In this document: positions 1 to 6,535 of the stretch, in pieces | Layout: each line of letters starts with the position of its first letter | How positions within the stretch are numbered: position 1 is the first letter of the stretch | NCBI RefSeq assembly: GCF_000731955.1 | Contig: NZ_JNCK01000001.1 | Coordinates: 1,550,001-1,614,000, forward strand | From: Halomonas zincidurans B6 | GTDB lineage: Bacteria > Pseudomonadota > Gammaproteobacteria > Pseudomonadales > Halomonadaceae | Length of the DNA stretch: 64,000 nucleotides | Direction: 5' to 3' | Notes under the pieces: model-generated | What the model saw: the letters and a program-made list of their open reading frames with translations, nothing else | Database searches by the model: none | What the model was told of the DNA's origin: nothing | Position numbers and translations under genes: made by a program

Positions 1-370
1 CTACCGGATCCGCGCCGTAATCGCCGAGTGGATCGCCAATCCCGCGGTCCAGGTGATCCTGACCACCGGCGGGACCGGCTTCACCGGGCGCGACTCCACC
101 CCCGAGGCGGTCTCGGTGCTGCTCGACAAGACCATCGATGGCTTCGGCGAACTCTTTCGCCACCTGTCATGGCAGGAGATCGGCAGCTCGACCATCCAGA
201 GCCGCTGCCTCGGCGGGCTGGCCAACGCCACCGTGGTGTTCTGCCTGCCGGGTTCCACCGGGGCCTGCCGCACCGCCTGGCACGGCATTCTGCGCGAGCA
301 GCTCGACAGCCGGCATCGGCCCTGCAACTACGCCAACCTGGTGATCCCCGGGCGAGGCACGCATGGCTGA
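1..370 (+). CDS. moaB: MoaB/MogA-family molybdopterin biosynthesis protein, 5' truncated
   Basis: The reading frame is open from base 2 with no start, so about 50 N-terminal residues lie outside the window; the family is usually about 170-180 residues and 122 are visible. Members bind molybdopterin, and MogA-type members adenylylate it before MoeA inserts molybdenum. Visible signatures are the pterin-binding loop TTGGTGFTGRDSTPEA and the C-terminal blocks GSSTIQSRCLGG and FCLPGSTGACRTAW. The stop codon overlaps the moeA start by 8 bases, which implies translational coupling and a shared molybdenum-cofactor operon. MoaB versus MogA cannot be settled from the fragment; the GSSTIQSR block favours MoaB. 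Confidence 0.9.
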   Translation, partial: YRIRAVIAEWIANPAVQVILTTGGTGFTGRDSTPEAVSVLLDKTIDGFGELFRHLSWQEIGSSTIQSRCLGGLANATVVFCLPGSTGACRTAWHGILREQLDSRHRPCNYANLVIPGRGTHG

Positions 371-1580
371 CGCCCAGGCCGAACTGCAAGACGTGGAGGC
401 CGCGCTCGAGGCACTGCTGGCCGGTGTCTCGCCGCTTGCCGGCGAGCAGCTGCCGGCCGAGCACGCCGCCGGACGCGTGCTCGCCGAGTCGGTGACGGCC
501 ACCCGCGACGTGCCGCCGGCCGATAACAGCGCGATGGACGGTTACGCCCTGCGTGCCGCCGATGCCGGCACGCTGCTGCCGATCAGCCAGCGCGTTACCG
601 CCGGCAGTGCAGCGCAGCCGTTGGCGCCGCGTAGCTGCGCGCGAATCTTCACCGGCGGCGAGATACCGCTGGGCGCCGACTGCGTGGTGATGCAGGAAGC
701 CGTCGAGTTGCGCGAGCATGGCGCGCTGATACCGTCCGACGTGTCCCGCGGCGAAAACCTGCGCCGCCGCGGCCGCGACGTGGCAGTGGGCAGTGCTCTG
801 CTGCCTGCCGGGGCGCGGCTCGGGGGCGCGGCCTTGGGGCACATTGCCGGCCAGGGCATTGTTTCGGTCAGCGTCCGTCGCCGTCCGCGTGTCGCCCTGC
901 TGACCACCGGCGATGAGCTGGTCGAGCCCGGACAACCCCTCGCTGCGGGGCAGATCTACAACAGCAACCGGCCGATGCTGACACGCCTGCTCGAGCGCTT
1001 CGGGGCCGAGGTCGTGTACACGGCCACGCTGCCGGACGATTTCGCCACGACCTGTCGCCTGCTGGGCGAGGCGGCGCAACGAGCCGACGTTGTCGTCTCC
1101 TGCGGCGGGGTGAGCGTCGGCGAAGAGGATCACGTCAAGGCGGCGCTCGAGCGCCTCGGCCGGCTCGATCTCTGGCGTCTGGCAATGCGCCCGGGCAAGC
1201 CGCTGGCGCTGGGCCGCCTGCCGCACGCCGATGGCGAGGCGCGGTTCGTCGGCCTGCCCGGCAACCCGGTTTCGAGTTTCGTCGGTGCCTGGCTCTACCT
1301 GCGCCCGTTGATCGGCGCCCTGCTGGGCTGTGGCGAACTCGCCGCGCTGCCCCGGCTGCCTGCCCGGGCGGGATTCACGACCCGTACCCAGGCGCGACGC
1401 CACTTCATGCGCGTGACGCTCGAATTCGGCGAAGCGGACATCGTCGCGCACGCCTTCGCCGATCAGAACTCGGCGGTACTGTCTTCATGCGTCGCCGCCG
1501 AGGCCCTCGCCGACATTCCGCCGCACAGCGATATCCACGAAGGCGATCGTATCGGCTGCCTGTGGCTGCCCGAGGGATAA
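363..1580 (+). CDS. moeA: Molybdopterin molybdenumtransferase MoeA
   Basis: Full length at 405 residues, typical of MoeA. It inserts molybdate into adenylylated molybdopterin in the cytoplasm, the last common step of molybdenum cofactor synthesis. Signatures in order are NSAMDGYALR near residues 55-64, FTGGEIPLGADCVVMQE near 98-114, the MoCF-binding segment with TTGDELVEPG and IYNSNRPML, then SCGGVSVGEEDHVK near 246-259, MRPGKPLALGRL, and GLPGNPVSSFV near 296-306, followed by the small C-terminal domain. The ATG overlaps the end of moaB by 8 bases. The stop codon directly abuts the convergent acpH stop, leaving no room for a separate terminator between the two genes. Confidence 0.97.
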   Translation: MADAQAELQDVEAALEALLAGVSPLAGEQLPAEHAAGRVLAESVTATRDVPPADNSAMDGYALRAADAGTLLPISQRVTAGSAAQPLAPRSCARIFTGGEIPLGADCVVMQEAVELREHGALIPSDVSRGENLRRRGRDVAVGSALLPAGARLGGAALGHIAGQGIVSVSVRRRPRVALLTTGDELVEPGQPLAAGQIYNSNRPMLTRLLERFGAEVVYTATLPDDFATTCRLLGEAAQRADVVVSCGGVSVGEEDHVKAALERLGRLDLWRLAMRPGKPLALGRLPHADGEARFVGLPGNPVSSFVGAWLYLRPLIGALLGCGELAALPRLPARAGFTTRTQARRHFMRVTLEFGEADIVAHAFADQNSAVLSSCVAAEALADIPPHSDIHEGDRIGCLWLPEG

Positions 1581-2141
1581 TCAGCTTTCGCGCCTGATGC
1601 CCAGTTCGCGGTTGAGCGCCGGCCATAGCGCCTGGAAATCCCGTTCCAGGCCCGCGTAGTCGGCCTCGATCCAGGGCACTAGCTCGGCGAGACGGTTGGG
1701 GCCCTGCAGGCGCCGCCCCAGATTGGCGATGGCCGTGCAGGTGAAGTCGAGATCGGCGTAGCGCGACAACCAGTCCTGCTCGATGAGCAGCGGCATCATC
1801 GTCGCCAGGCGAGCCGGTGCCGTGCGTGCTGCCAGCACCCGGTAGCAGCGCTCGATCAGCGCCGTGTCGAGATGGTCCCGGGCGACGAAATGATCCCACA
1901 CCATGTCCAGCGCGATGCCGGCGTAACGGCGTCCCCAACTCGGCGCCCGCGAACGGGACTCGCGCACCACGCAATGCTGGTCCACCCAGGCGTCGACGCG
2001 TCGATGATGGCGTATCCCGGCAGCGACGGCCGGGGCCCAGTCGCCCAGATCGGCGCCCTTGACGCCATCGGCAACCAGATTGCCATACAGGAATTCATCC
2101 GTGCCGCCGCGGGCCAACCAGCCATGTGCGAGAAAATTCAC
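1581..2141 (-). CDS. acpH: Acyl carrier protein phosphodiesterase AcpH
   Basis: 186 residues, close to the about 193 of E. coli AcpH, which removes the 4'-phosphopantetheine group from holo-ACP. The N-terminus MNFLAHGWLARG, the GNLVADGVKG segment, the histidine-rich GIRHHRRVDAWVDQH and the helix LDMVWDHFVARD are the family's conserved metal-binding HD-like features. It is the last gene of a minus-strand run with the tus sulfur-relay genes, beginning 9 bases after the tusE stop, so it is probably co-transcribed with them. The functional link to tRNA thiolation is not obvious; shared transcription may only reflect crowding. Confidence 0.9.
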   Translation of the reverse strand: MNFLAHGWLARGGTDEFLYGNLVADGVKGADLGDWAPAVAAGIRHHRRVDAWVDQHCVVRESRSRAPSWGRRYAGIALDMVWDHFVARDHLDTALIERCYRVLAARTAPARLATMMPLLIEQDWLSRYADLDFTCTAIANLGRRLQGPNRLAELVPWIEADYAGLERDFQALWPALNRELGIRRES

Positions 2142-2150
2142 CAGGCGCTC

Positions 2151-2504
2151 TTACAGGCAATTGGTGGGCTTGGGCAACCCTGCCAGCCGCGCGGCGACCT
2201 TGGCCGGGCTGTCGGGGAACAGGCGCATCAGATGGATGGAGCGCCCCTTGTCGGGCCCCAGCCGCTGGCCGACTGCCTTGACCAGCGGGCGCATCGCCGG
2301 GGCCATTGCGTAGCACCGATAGAAATCGCGCAGCGTATCGATCACTTCCCAGTGTTCGTCGGTCAACTCGCGGCCCTCTTCCGCGGCCAGCGCCTGGGCG
2401 ACGGCCGGCGACCAGTCGGCGAGATCGACGAGATAGCCTTCGGGATCAAGGGCGACTTGGCGCGCATCGATGGCAACGTAGCGTGCGGGGCTCGTGGTGC
2501 TCAT
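2151..2504 (-). CDS. tusE: TusE/DsrC-family sulfurtransferase
   Basis: 117 residues from an ATG at 2504 that overlaps the tusB stop by one base (TGATG), which decides the start over an upstream in-frame codon. TusE accepts sulfur from the TusBCD complex and passes it to MnmA for 2-thiouridine at the wobble base of tRNA Lys, Glu and Gln. The DsrC fold is shown by DPEGYLVDLADWSPAVA, the central LTDEHWEVIDTLRDFY, and the C-terminus GLPKPTNCL, whose penultimate Cys is the sulfur-carrying residue. The second, more upstream Cys that dissimilatory DsrC uses is absent here (the position reads RLAGLPKP), which fits TusE rather than DsrC. Confidence 0.93.
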   Translation of the reverse strand: MSTTSPARYVAIDARQVALDPEGYLVDLADWSPAVAQALAAEEGRELTDEHWEVIDTLRDFYRCYAMAPAMRPLVKAVGQRLGPDKGRSIHLMRLFPDSPAKVAARLAGLPKPTNCL

Positions 2505-2794
2505 CAGAACCAGCTCACCGTGCGTTGGGTTTCTTCCGTCAACGTGACGAAACCTTGCATGTCCAGCACCGTTATCCACGCTGCGCAGTGCTCGCTCAAG
2601 CCCCGCGACGCGAGATCCTCGGCCAGCGCGAAGCAGCGTCCATGCAGCGATGAAAAAAGCGCCGCATGGGGTTCCACCGCCCCATAGACCCCCGCTTCCA
2701 TCAACAGCAGCCGGTCGTCGGGGCCCATTGCACGCAACACCTCGTGCGGCACGCCGCTGGAGGCGGGAGAGCGATTAAGCAGGTGCAAAAGCAT
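2504..2794 (-). CDS. tusB: Sulfur relay protein TusB (DsrH family)
   Basis: 96 residues, the usual length. TusB is the small structural subunit of the TusBCD heterohexamer that relays persulfide sulfur from TusA to TusE. The N-terminus MLLHLLNRSP and the segments DRLLLMEAGVYGAV and LDMQGFVTLTEET match the DsrH fold. It lies 27 bases after tusC, and its TGA overlaps the tusE ATG by one base. The gene order D-C-B-E is the standard relay order. Confidence 0.92.
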   Translation of the reverse strand: MLLHLLNRSPASSGVPHEVLRAMGPDDRLLLMEAGVYGAVEPHAALFSSLHGRCFALAEDLASRGLSEHCAAWITVLDMQGFVTLTEETQRTVSWF

Positions 2795-2821
2795 GGCCGA
2801 ACGGATCCTCGCTGGGCGCCA

Positions 2822-3187
2822 TCAGAAGTTGAAGACCGACGCGCTCGTTGCAAACAGGCCGGGCAAGGCCTGGTCAGATACCGGGCGTGCCGGCCAGTTG
2901 AGTCGCTCCATGGTGAGTCCTCGACTGGTCAACGACTCGATATCGGCGCGGATATCGTCGATATCGTACATGGTCAGCATGTCGAGCGTGGCATGGCTGC
3001 CCTTCTGCCCGAGCGGCCCGGCCTGCTGACCACCACGTAGCGCCTCGACGCCGTCGCCGAGAAACAGCAGGGTCACGTCCTGGCCAAGGGCGGCGGCCAC
3101 CAGCGCGACGTCGAGGCCTTCACGCAGCCAACTACTGTCATGGGGAGCGTGGCGCAGCACCACCAGCACCCTCTGCGGACTACCCAT
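2822..3187 (-). CDS. tusC: Sulfur relay protein TusC (DsrF family)
   Basis: 121 residues from ATG 3187, giving MGSPQRVLVVLRHAPHDS and the DsrF-type GLDVALVAAALGQDVTLLFL core. TusC pairs with TusB and TusD in the sulfur relay for tRNA 2-thiouridine. The start is supported by GGAG five bases upstream (complement of 3193-3196). An in-frame ATG at 3220 would add 11 residues of poor similarity to the family. The ribosome binding site and start lie in a 19-bp tandem duplication (separate entry), so a second SD+ATG copy sits 19 bases upstream, out of frame. Confidence 0.93.
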   Translation of the reverse strand: MGSPQRVLVVLRHAPHDSSWLREGLDVALVAAALGQDVTLLFLGDGVEALRGGQQAGPLGQKGSHATLDMLTMYDIDDIRADIESLTSRGLTMERLNWPARPVSDQALPGLFATSASVFNF

Positions 3188-3221
3188 GCATACTCCAACA
3201 ATCCATGCACACTCCAACATT
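3184..3221. repeat. 19-bp tandem duplication spanning the tusC ribosome binding site and start codon
   Basis: Two consecutive 19-bp units, 3184-3202 and 3203-3221, match at 17 of 19 positions, and a partial third unit (CATGC) follows at 3222. Read on the minus strand each unit holds TTGGAGT followed by GCATGG, that is, a Shine-Dalgarno plus ATG. The downstream copy initiates tusC. The upstream copy would start an 8-codon peptide from 3206 that stops at TAG 3180-3182, inside the first codons of tusC. Confidence 0.85.
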
Positions 3222-3229
3222 CATGCCCA

Positions 3230-3622
3230 TCAGGGTGCGAACGTCACCAGGCGGTCATGGGTCATGCTGGCCTCCACCAGTTGGCCCAGCCCGGTCAGCT
3301 CGAACGGCGGCTCGACATTATGGGCTGGCTTGCCGTGGCGCCGCGCCTCGCGCTCATCGATCATGCCCCGCCGCAAGGCCGCCGCTACGCACACCAGCAA
3401 CTCGGTGCCCTGGGATTCGGCCAAGCGCAGCCAGGCATCGCCCAGGTGCGGCTCATCCTGAGGCGGCGCGCTCAACCGCGAGGCATTGTAAACCCCGTCA
3501 TGATAGAAGAACACGGTTGCCAGGCGATGGCCGCGATCGATGACGGCCTGAGCGAAGCGCAACGCCGAATGCGACGCTTGGTGGGAATAGGGCCCGCCCA
3601 TTACAACCAGACCATAGCGCAT
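3230..3622 (-). CDS. tusD: Sulfurtransferase TusD (DsrE family)
   Basis: 130 residues. The catalytic subunit of TusBCD, it takes persulfide sulfur from TusA and hands it to TusE. Cys78 in TELLVCVAAALRRG is at the same position as the active-site cysteine of E. coli TusD, and the N-terminal GLVVMGGPYSHQASHSALRF is the DsrE signature. It is the first gene of the tus run; GGGGA lies at SD distance. Upstream, a perfect 9-bp tandem repeat CAGCTAGCT occupies 3642-3659, within the probable promoter/leader region. Confidence 0.94.
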   Translation of the reverse strand: MRYGLVVMGGPYSHQASHSALRFAQAVIDRGHRLATVFFYHDGVYNASRLSAPPQDEPHLGDAWLRLAESQGTELLVCVAAALRRGMIDEREARRHGKPAHNVEPPFELTGLGQLVEASMTHDRLVTFAP

Positions 3623-3752
3623 TTCGGTCCCCTTTCTGGATCAGCTAGCTCAGCTAGCTCAACATTCATTGTCGTGCACGCCTTGCGGTAGAGGCAACAT
3701 TACGGACAGGCACGCTGCTCACGAGAGTCAGCGTAAACCTGCACAACGAAAA

Positions 3753-3782
3753 GAGCCCCCGCCGGCAATCCGGCGGAGGCTC
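3753..3782 (-). terminator. Rho-independent terminator of yccA
   Basis: A 13-bp stem (3753-3765 with 3770-3782, one G-U pair on the minus-strand RNA) encloses a 4-base loop, and on the minus strand it is followed by UUUU. It lies 19 bases after the yccA stop codon and separates yccA from the downstream tusD unit. Confidence 0.85.
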
Positions 3783-3800
3783 GTGTCACAGCAGGCCGAC

Positions 3801-4469
3801 TCAATCGCTATTCATGATGCCCAGCAGCGAAAGCAGGCTGATGAACAGGTTGTAGATCGAGACGTACAGCGTCACGGTCGCCAGAATGTAATTGGTCTCA
3901 CCGGCACGATGCACGATCTCGCTGGTCTGGTAGAGAATGACCGCCGAAGAGAACAGCACGAACCCGGCGGAAACCGCCAGAGCCAGGGCGCCGATATTGA
4001 AGATCATCGCCACGACCATCGCCAGGATCAGCACGATGGCACCGGCCATCAGGAAGTTGCTCAGGAAACCGAAGTCCTTGCGGGTAATCAAGGCTACCGC
4101 GGACAGCCCGACGAAGGTCGCCCCGGTCATGGCCAGTGCGGTCATGACCAGCTGGCCGCCATTGGGCACGGACAGATAAAGGTTGATCACGGGACCCAGA
4201 GTGAAGCCCATGAAACCGGTGAAGGCGAAGGTTGCCAACAGCCCAGCTGCCGAGTTGGCAGTCTTGTGGACCAGGAACATCAAGCCATAGGCGCCGATGA
4301 AGAAGATCAGAATGTTCATCTGACCAACGCCCATGGCGACGGCGACGCTAGCGGTCACTGCCGAGAACAGCAGCGTCATTGCCAGCAGCATGTAGGTGTT
4401 GCGCAATACCTTGTTGGTCGACAACGCCGACGTGCGGCGATCGCTGACCTGCGATGACTGATAGGCCAT
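3801..4469 (-). CDS. yccA: Bax inhibitor-1/YccA family inner-membrane protein
   Basis: 222 residues with seven predicted membrane segments beginning around residues 28-48 (YMLLAMTLLFSAVTASVAVA). In E. coli YccA is a substrate and modulator of the membrane protease FtsH. The BI-1 family features are the N-terminal LRNTYMLLAMTL, the central LGPVINLYL and the C-terminal SVYNLF-like segment (YVSIYNLFISLLSLLGIMN). It has its own downstream terminator. In E. coli yccA also neighbours tusE, so the association with sulfur-relay genes is conserved although the order differs. Confidence 0.93.
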   Translation of the reverse strand: MAYQSSQVSDRRTSALSTNKVLRNTYMLLAMTLLFSAVTASVAVAMGVGQMNILIFFIGAYGLMFLVHKTANSAAGLLATFAFTGFMGFTLGPVINLYLSVPNGGQLVMTALAMTGATFVGLSAVALITRKDFGFLSNFLMAGAIVLILAMVVAMIFNIGALALAVSAGFVLFSSAVILYQTSEIVHRAGETNYILATVTLYVSIYNLFISLLSLLGIMNSD

Positions 4470-4600
4470 GATTCAGACTCCTGTCGCTAAAGAAAACGAG
4501 TGTTAAAGGAAGAACTATGAGTATGACCCAGCATGCCGGCTGCGGGTTCCCCGCGCAAGCCACAATAGCGCGTTTTTCATGGCTTATCTCGATTGCCGGC

Positions 4601-5275
4601 TTACGTTTTGCTTGAGAAGTGACGGGCGCTCTCGTGCAGCGCTTCGATATGCAGATTCCCGGTGCCGAACGCCCCCAGGTCGATGTATCTGACATTCCCC
4701 AGATTGATCGGCTCGGCAAGGATGGTATGACCAACCACCACGCCATCGATATTGGCAATGCGGGCGTCATGGTGAGAAGCGATACGTCGACGGGCCCAGG
4801 TCAGCTGCTGCTTCAACGCATGGCCCTGTCGCTCGATAGCCAGCCAGTCACCCGGCGGTTCGGCATGCACGATTCCGACGCTGGCCTCGTCGAGGGCCAC
4901 CTCGATGGCGTAGGGCATGCAAGACAATGCCGCCTCCAGCAAGTCAGCTAACTCGCCAGACCGCTCATTCAAGGCCCAGCCCCCGCCGTTCTCGATCCAC
5001 AATGCCCAGTCGCCGCTTTTCAGGGCCTGTGCGGCAAGTTCTTCATGATTGCCGCGCACGGCGTGAAACCATGGTTCGAAGGTCAACTCCAGGCAGGCCC
5101 GCGAATCGGGGCCACGATCGATCAAGTCGCCTACGCAGAACAACCGATCGCGCGCAGTATCGAAATCCAGGCGCTCGAGCGCCGCTTGAAGCAGGCCGTA
5201 ACAACCGTGGATATCGCCCACGACATAGTCAGTACCCGCTCGGTTGACGGCACAACGTTCGAGCATCGTGCTCAT
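4601..5275 (-). CDS. PrpA/PphA-like serine/threonine protein phosphatase
   Basis: 224 residues from ATG 5275, chosen because GAGGTGG lies about 7 bases upstream; longer in-frame starts lack a ribosome binding site. It is a PPP-family metallophosphatase, shown by the three metal-binding blocks VVGDIHGCYG, VGDLIDRGPDS and VRGNHEEL in the N-terminal half, then GIVHAEPPGDW and VVGHTI further on. E. coli relatives PrpA/PphB dephosphorylate phosphohistidine/serine proteins in stress signalling, but diadenosine tetraphosphatase ApaH shares the fold. The length and the C-terminal YIDLGAFGTGNLHIEAL fit PrpA better than ApaH (about 280 residues). The substrate is not predictable. Confidence 0.85.
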   Translation of the reverse strand: MSTMLERCAVNRAGTDYVVGDIHGCYGLLQAALERLDFDTARDRLFCVGDLIDRGPDSRACLELTFEPWFHAVRGNHEELAAQALKSGDWALWIENGGGWALNERSGELADLLEAALSCMPYAIEVALDEASVGIVHAEPPGDWLAIERQGHALKQQLTWARRRIASHHDARIANIDGVVVGHTILAEPINLGNVRYIDLGAFGTGNLHIEALHESARHFSSKT

Positions 5276-5408
5276 GAACATCCACCTCGAAAGACCCCTG
5301 GGGATGGCTCGACAGATCGCTCCGCGAATCTCGCACCATACAAGTGCCTGATGCGCCAAGGCTTGAAGATAGGCCCCGGCATGACCGGGGCCGGGAACAC
5401 AGCAGGGC

Positions 5409-5683
5409 TCAGGTCCTCTTAGTGCCCTGCATGTTCAGGCGTAATGCGATCCCCGAATCCTGACTTACATTAGCGACTTCGAGGGCATGCGTGGTCATAT
5501 CCGCCTCGAGCCGGCTCAGAGCCTCCGGATCGCTCCGCTGAATCGCCAGGAGCTGATTTTCAGACAGATTGCGTGCCCGATGTAGTCTTTGCCCGCCTTG
5601 CGTAGTGCGGTACCCACTTCGCCTGAGGCAGTCTCGTGGAATGCCGTCTCGTCCTCGCCGGCATTCAGGATCGTGATTTCCAT
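5409..5683 (-). pseudogene. Small gene of unknown function with an apparent single-base frameshift
   Basis: An ATG at 5683 has an excellent ribosome binding site (AGGAG, 7-base spacing) and opens with MEITILNAGEDETAFHET, but this frame ends at 5516 after a basic tail that looks out of register. In the -1 frame, from about 5570 to the TGA at 5409-5411, a well-formed amphipathic segment continues (RARNLSENQLLAIQRSDPEA, later ADMTTHALEVANVSQDSG). The total span of 275 bases is one short of a multiple of three, consistent with loss of one base near 5565-5590. Restored, the product would be about 91 residues. No family is recognised. No canonical slippery heptamer was found at the junction, so mutation or sequencing error is likelier than programmed frameshifting. 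Confidence 0.55.
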
Positions 5684-5770
5684 GTCTTGCTCCTGTTGTT
5701 TCGATCTAGCCTTGCTGCCACTCGCAATCAGCCCATCAGACGCCATTGGTCAGAGTGGCTGACGCGCGGT

Positions 5771-5968
5771 TCACAGCGTTCCGTAGAAATCATCGACCTC
5801 TTTCTTGGCCTCCTCGCGAGCCATGCCGTGACGCTCCTGGAGAACGCCGACCAAACGCTCGTATTCACCGTCGACGACATCCAGGTCGTCATCGGTCAGC
5901 TTTCCCCAACGCTTCTGGGCTTCGCCCTTGACCTGCTTCCAGTTGCCTTTCACCTGATCGCTATTCAT
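5771..5968 (-). CDS. CsbD-family stress-response protein
   Basis: 65 residues from ATG 5968, preceded by AAGGAG at 7-base spacing; a longer start at 5995 has no such site. The CsbD signature is clear: MNSDQVKGNWKQVKGEAQ, then WGKLTDDDLDVVDGEYERLV and the acidic/basic tail GMAREEAKKEVDDFY. CsbD-like proteins (E. coli YjbJ) are abundant small, flexible, hydrophilic proteins induced by general stress and stationary phase; their molecular role is not established. Abundance of such proteins would fit a halophile. It lies 87 bases upstream of the small frameshifted gene on the same strand, so the two could be co-transcribed. Confidence 0.9.
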   Translation of the reverse strand: MNSDQVKGNWKQVKGEAQKRWGKLTDDDLDVVDGEYERLVGVLQERHGMAREEAKKEVDDFYGTL

Positions 5969-6164
5969 GTGTCTCTCCTTATCGCCTCCATGCAAGCGCT
6001 TGCTGACGCTCCACTACACCGTAGCAGTCACCCGGGCTTTTAACCTAGCCTGAGAACACTGAACTCCACTGATCATAGTCGCCTTGCCCTATAGCCACCT
6101 TTCGCCGAATGCGGGCGCAGCCAGGCGCTGCGCGTAAGGCATTGTATTGATTGCTACCCAGGAG

Positions 6165-6192
6165 TTGACGGTGACGAAAAAAGTGGTAATAT
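6165..6192 (+). promoter_or_regulatory. Sigma-70 promoter of tRNA-Ser
   Basis: TTGACG at 6165-6170 and TAATAT at 6187-6192 are separated by 16 bases, and the tRNA begins 15 bases downstream. The GC-rich stretch after the -10 (cgcctcc) resembles a stringent-control discriminator. Confidence 0.75.
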
Positions 6193-6207
6193 ACGCCTCC
6201 GTAAGCC

Positions 6208-6298
6208 GGAGGGATGGCAGAGCGGTTGAATGCACCGGTCTTGAAAACCGGCGAAGGTTTATAGCCTTCCCAGGGTTCGAATCCCTGTCCCTCCGCCA
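6208..6298 (+). tRNA. tRNA-Ser (anticodon TGA)
   Basis: A 7-bp acceptor stem (GGAGGGA with TCCCTCC), discriminator G and encoded CCA frame a 91-nt class II tRNA. The anticodon stem CCGGT/ACCGG holds the loop CTTGAAA with anticodon TGA at 6242-6244. A long variable arm (gcgaaggtttatagccttc) and the T arm with GGTTCGAATCC are present. The anticodon reads UCA and, with wobble modification, other UCN serine codons. Confidence 0.97.
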
Positions 6299-6535
6299 CT
6301 TACCTTTCTCAGCAATGACTTACGTCACCCGCCCGCTGAGCAAAACACCCGAAAATATCGATTTCTATAACGTCTATAACGATACCCGTTATAAGCTTGC
6401 GCCGGCCCGGTGCATAAACGCGTGCTTTCAGACCAAAGTGCGAGCGAGCCATGCAGAGCGCGCCAAGGTCTCACGCGACAGCCTGTACCGGGCAATAACT
6501 CGATCCCCCCAGTGAACTGCCTGCATGGCTATCGA

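Noticed and set aside
81..1451. 456-codon open frame on the minus strand across moeA
   Set aside because: It is antisense to a fully recognisable moeA, has no family match, and reflects high-GC third positions leaving the opposite strand open.
5565..5590. Programmed -1 frameshift in the small split gene
   Set aside because: No X-XXY-YYZ slippery heptamer or following pseudoknot is evident at the junction, so a mutation or sequencing error is preferred.
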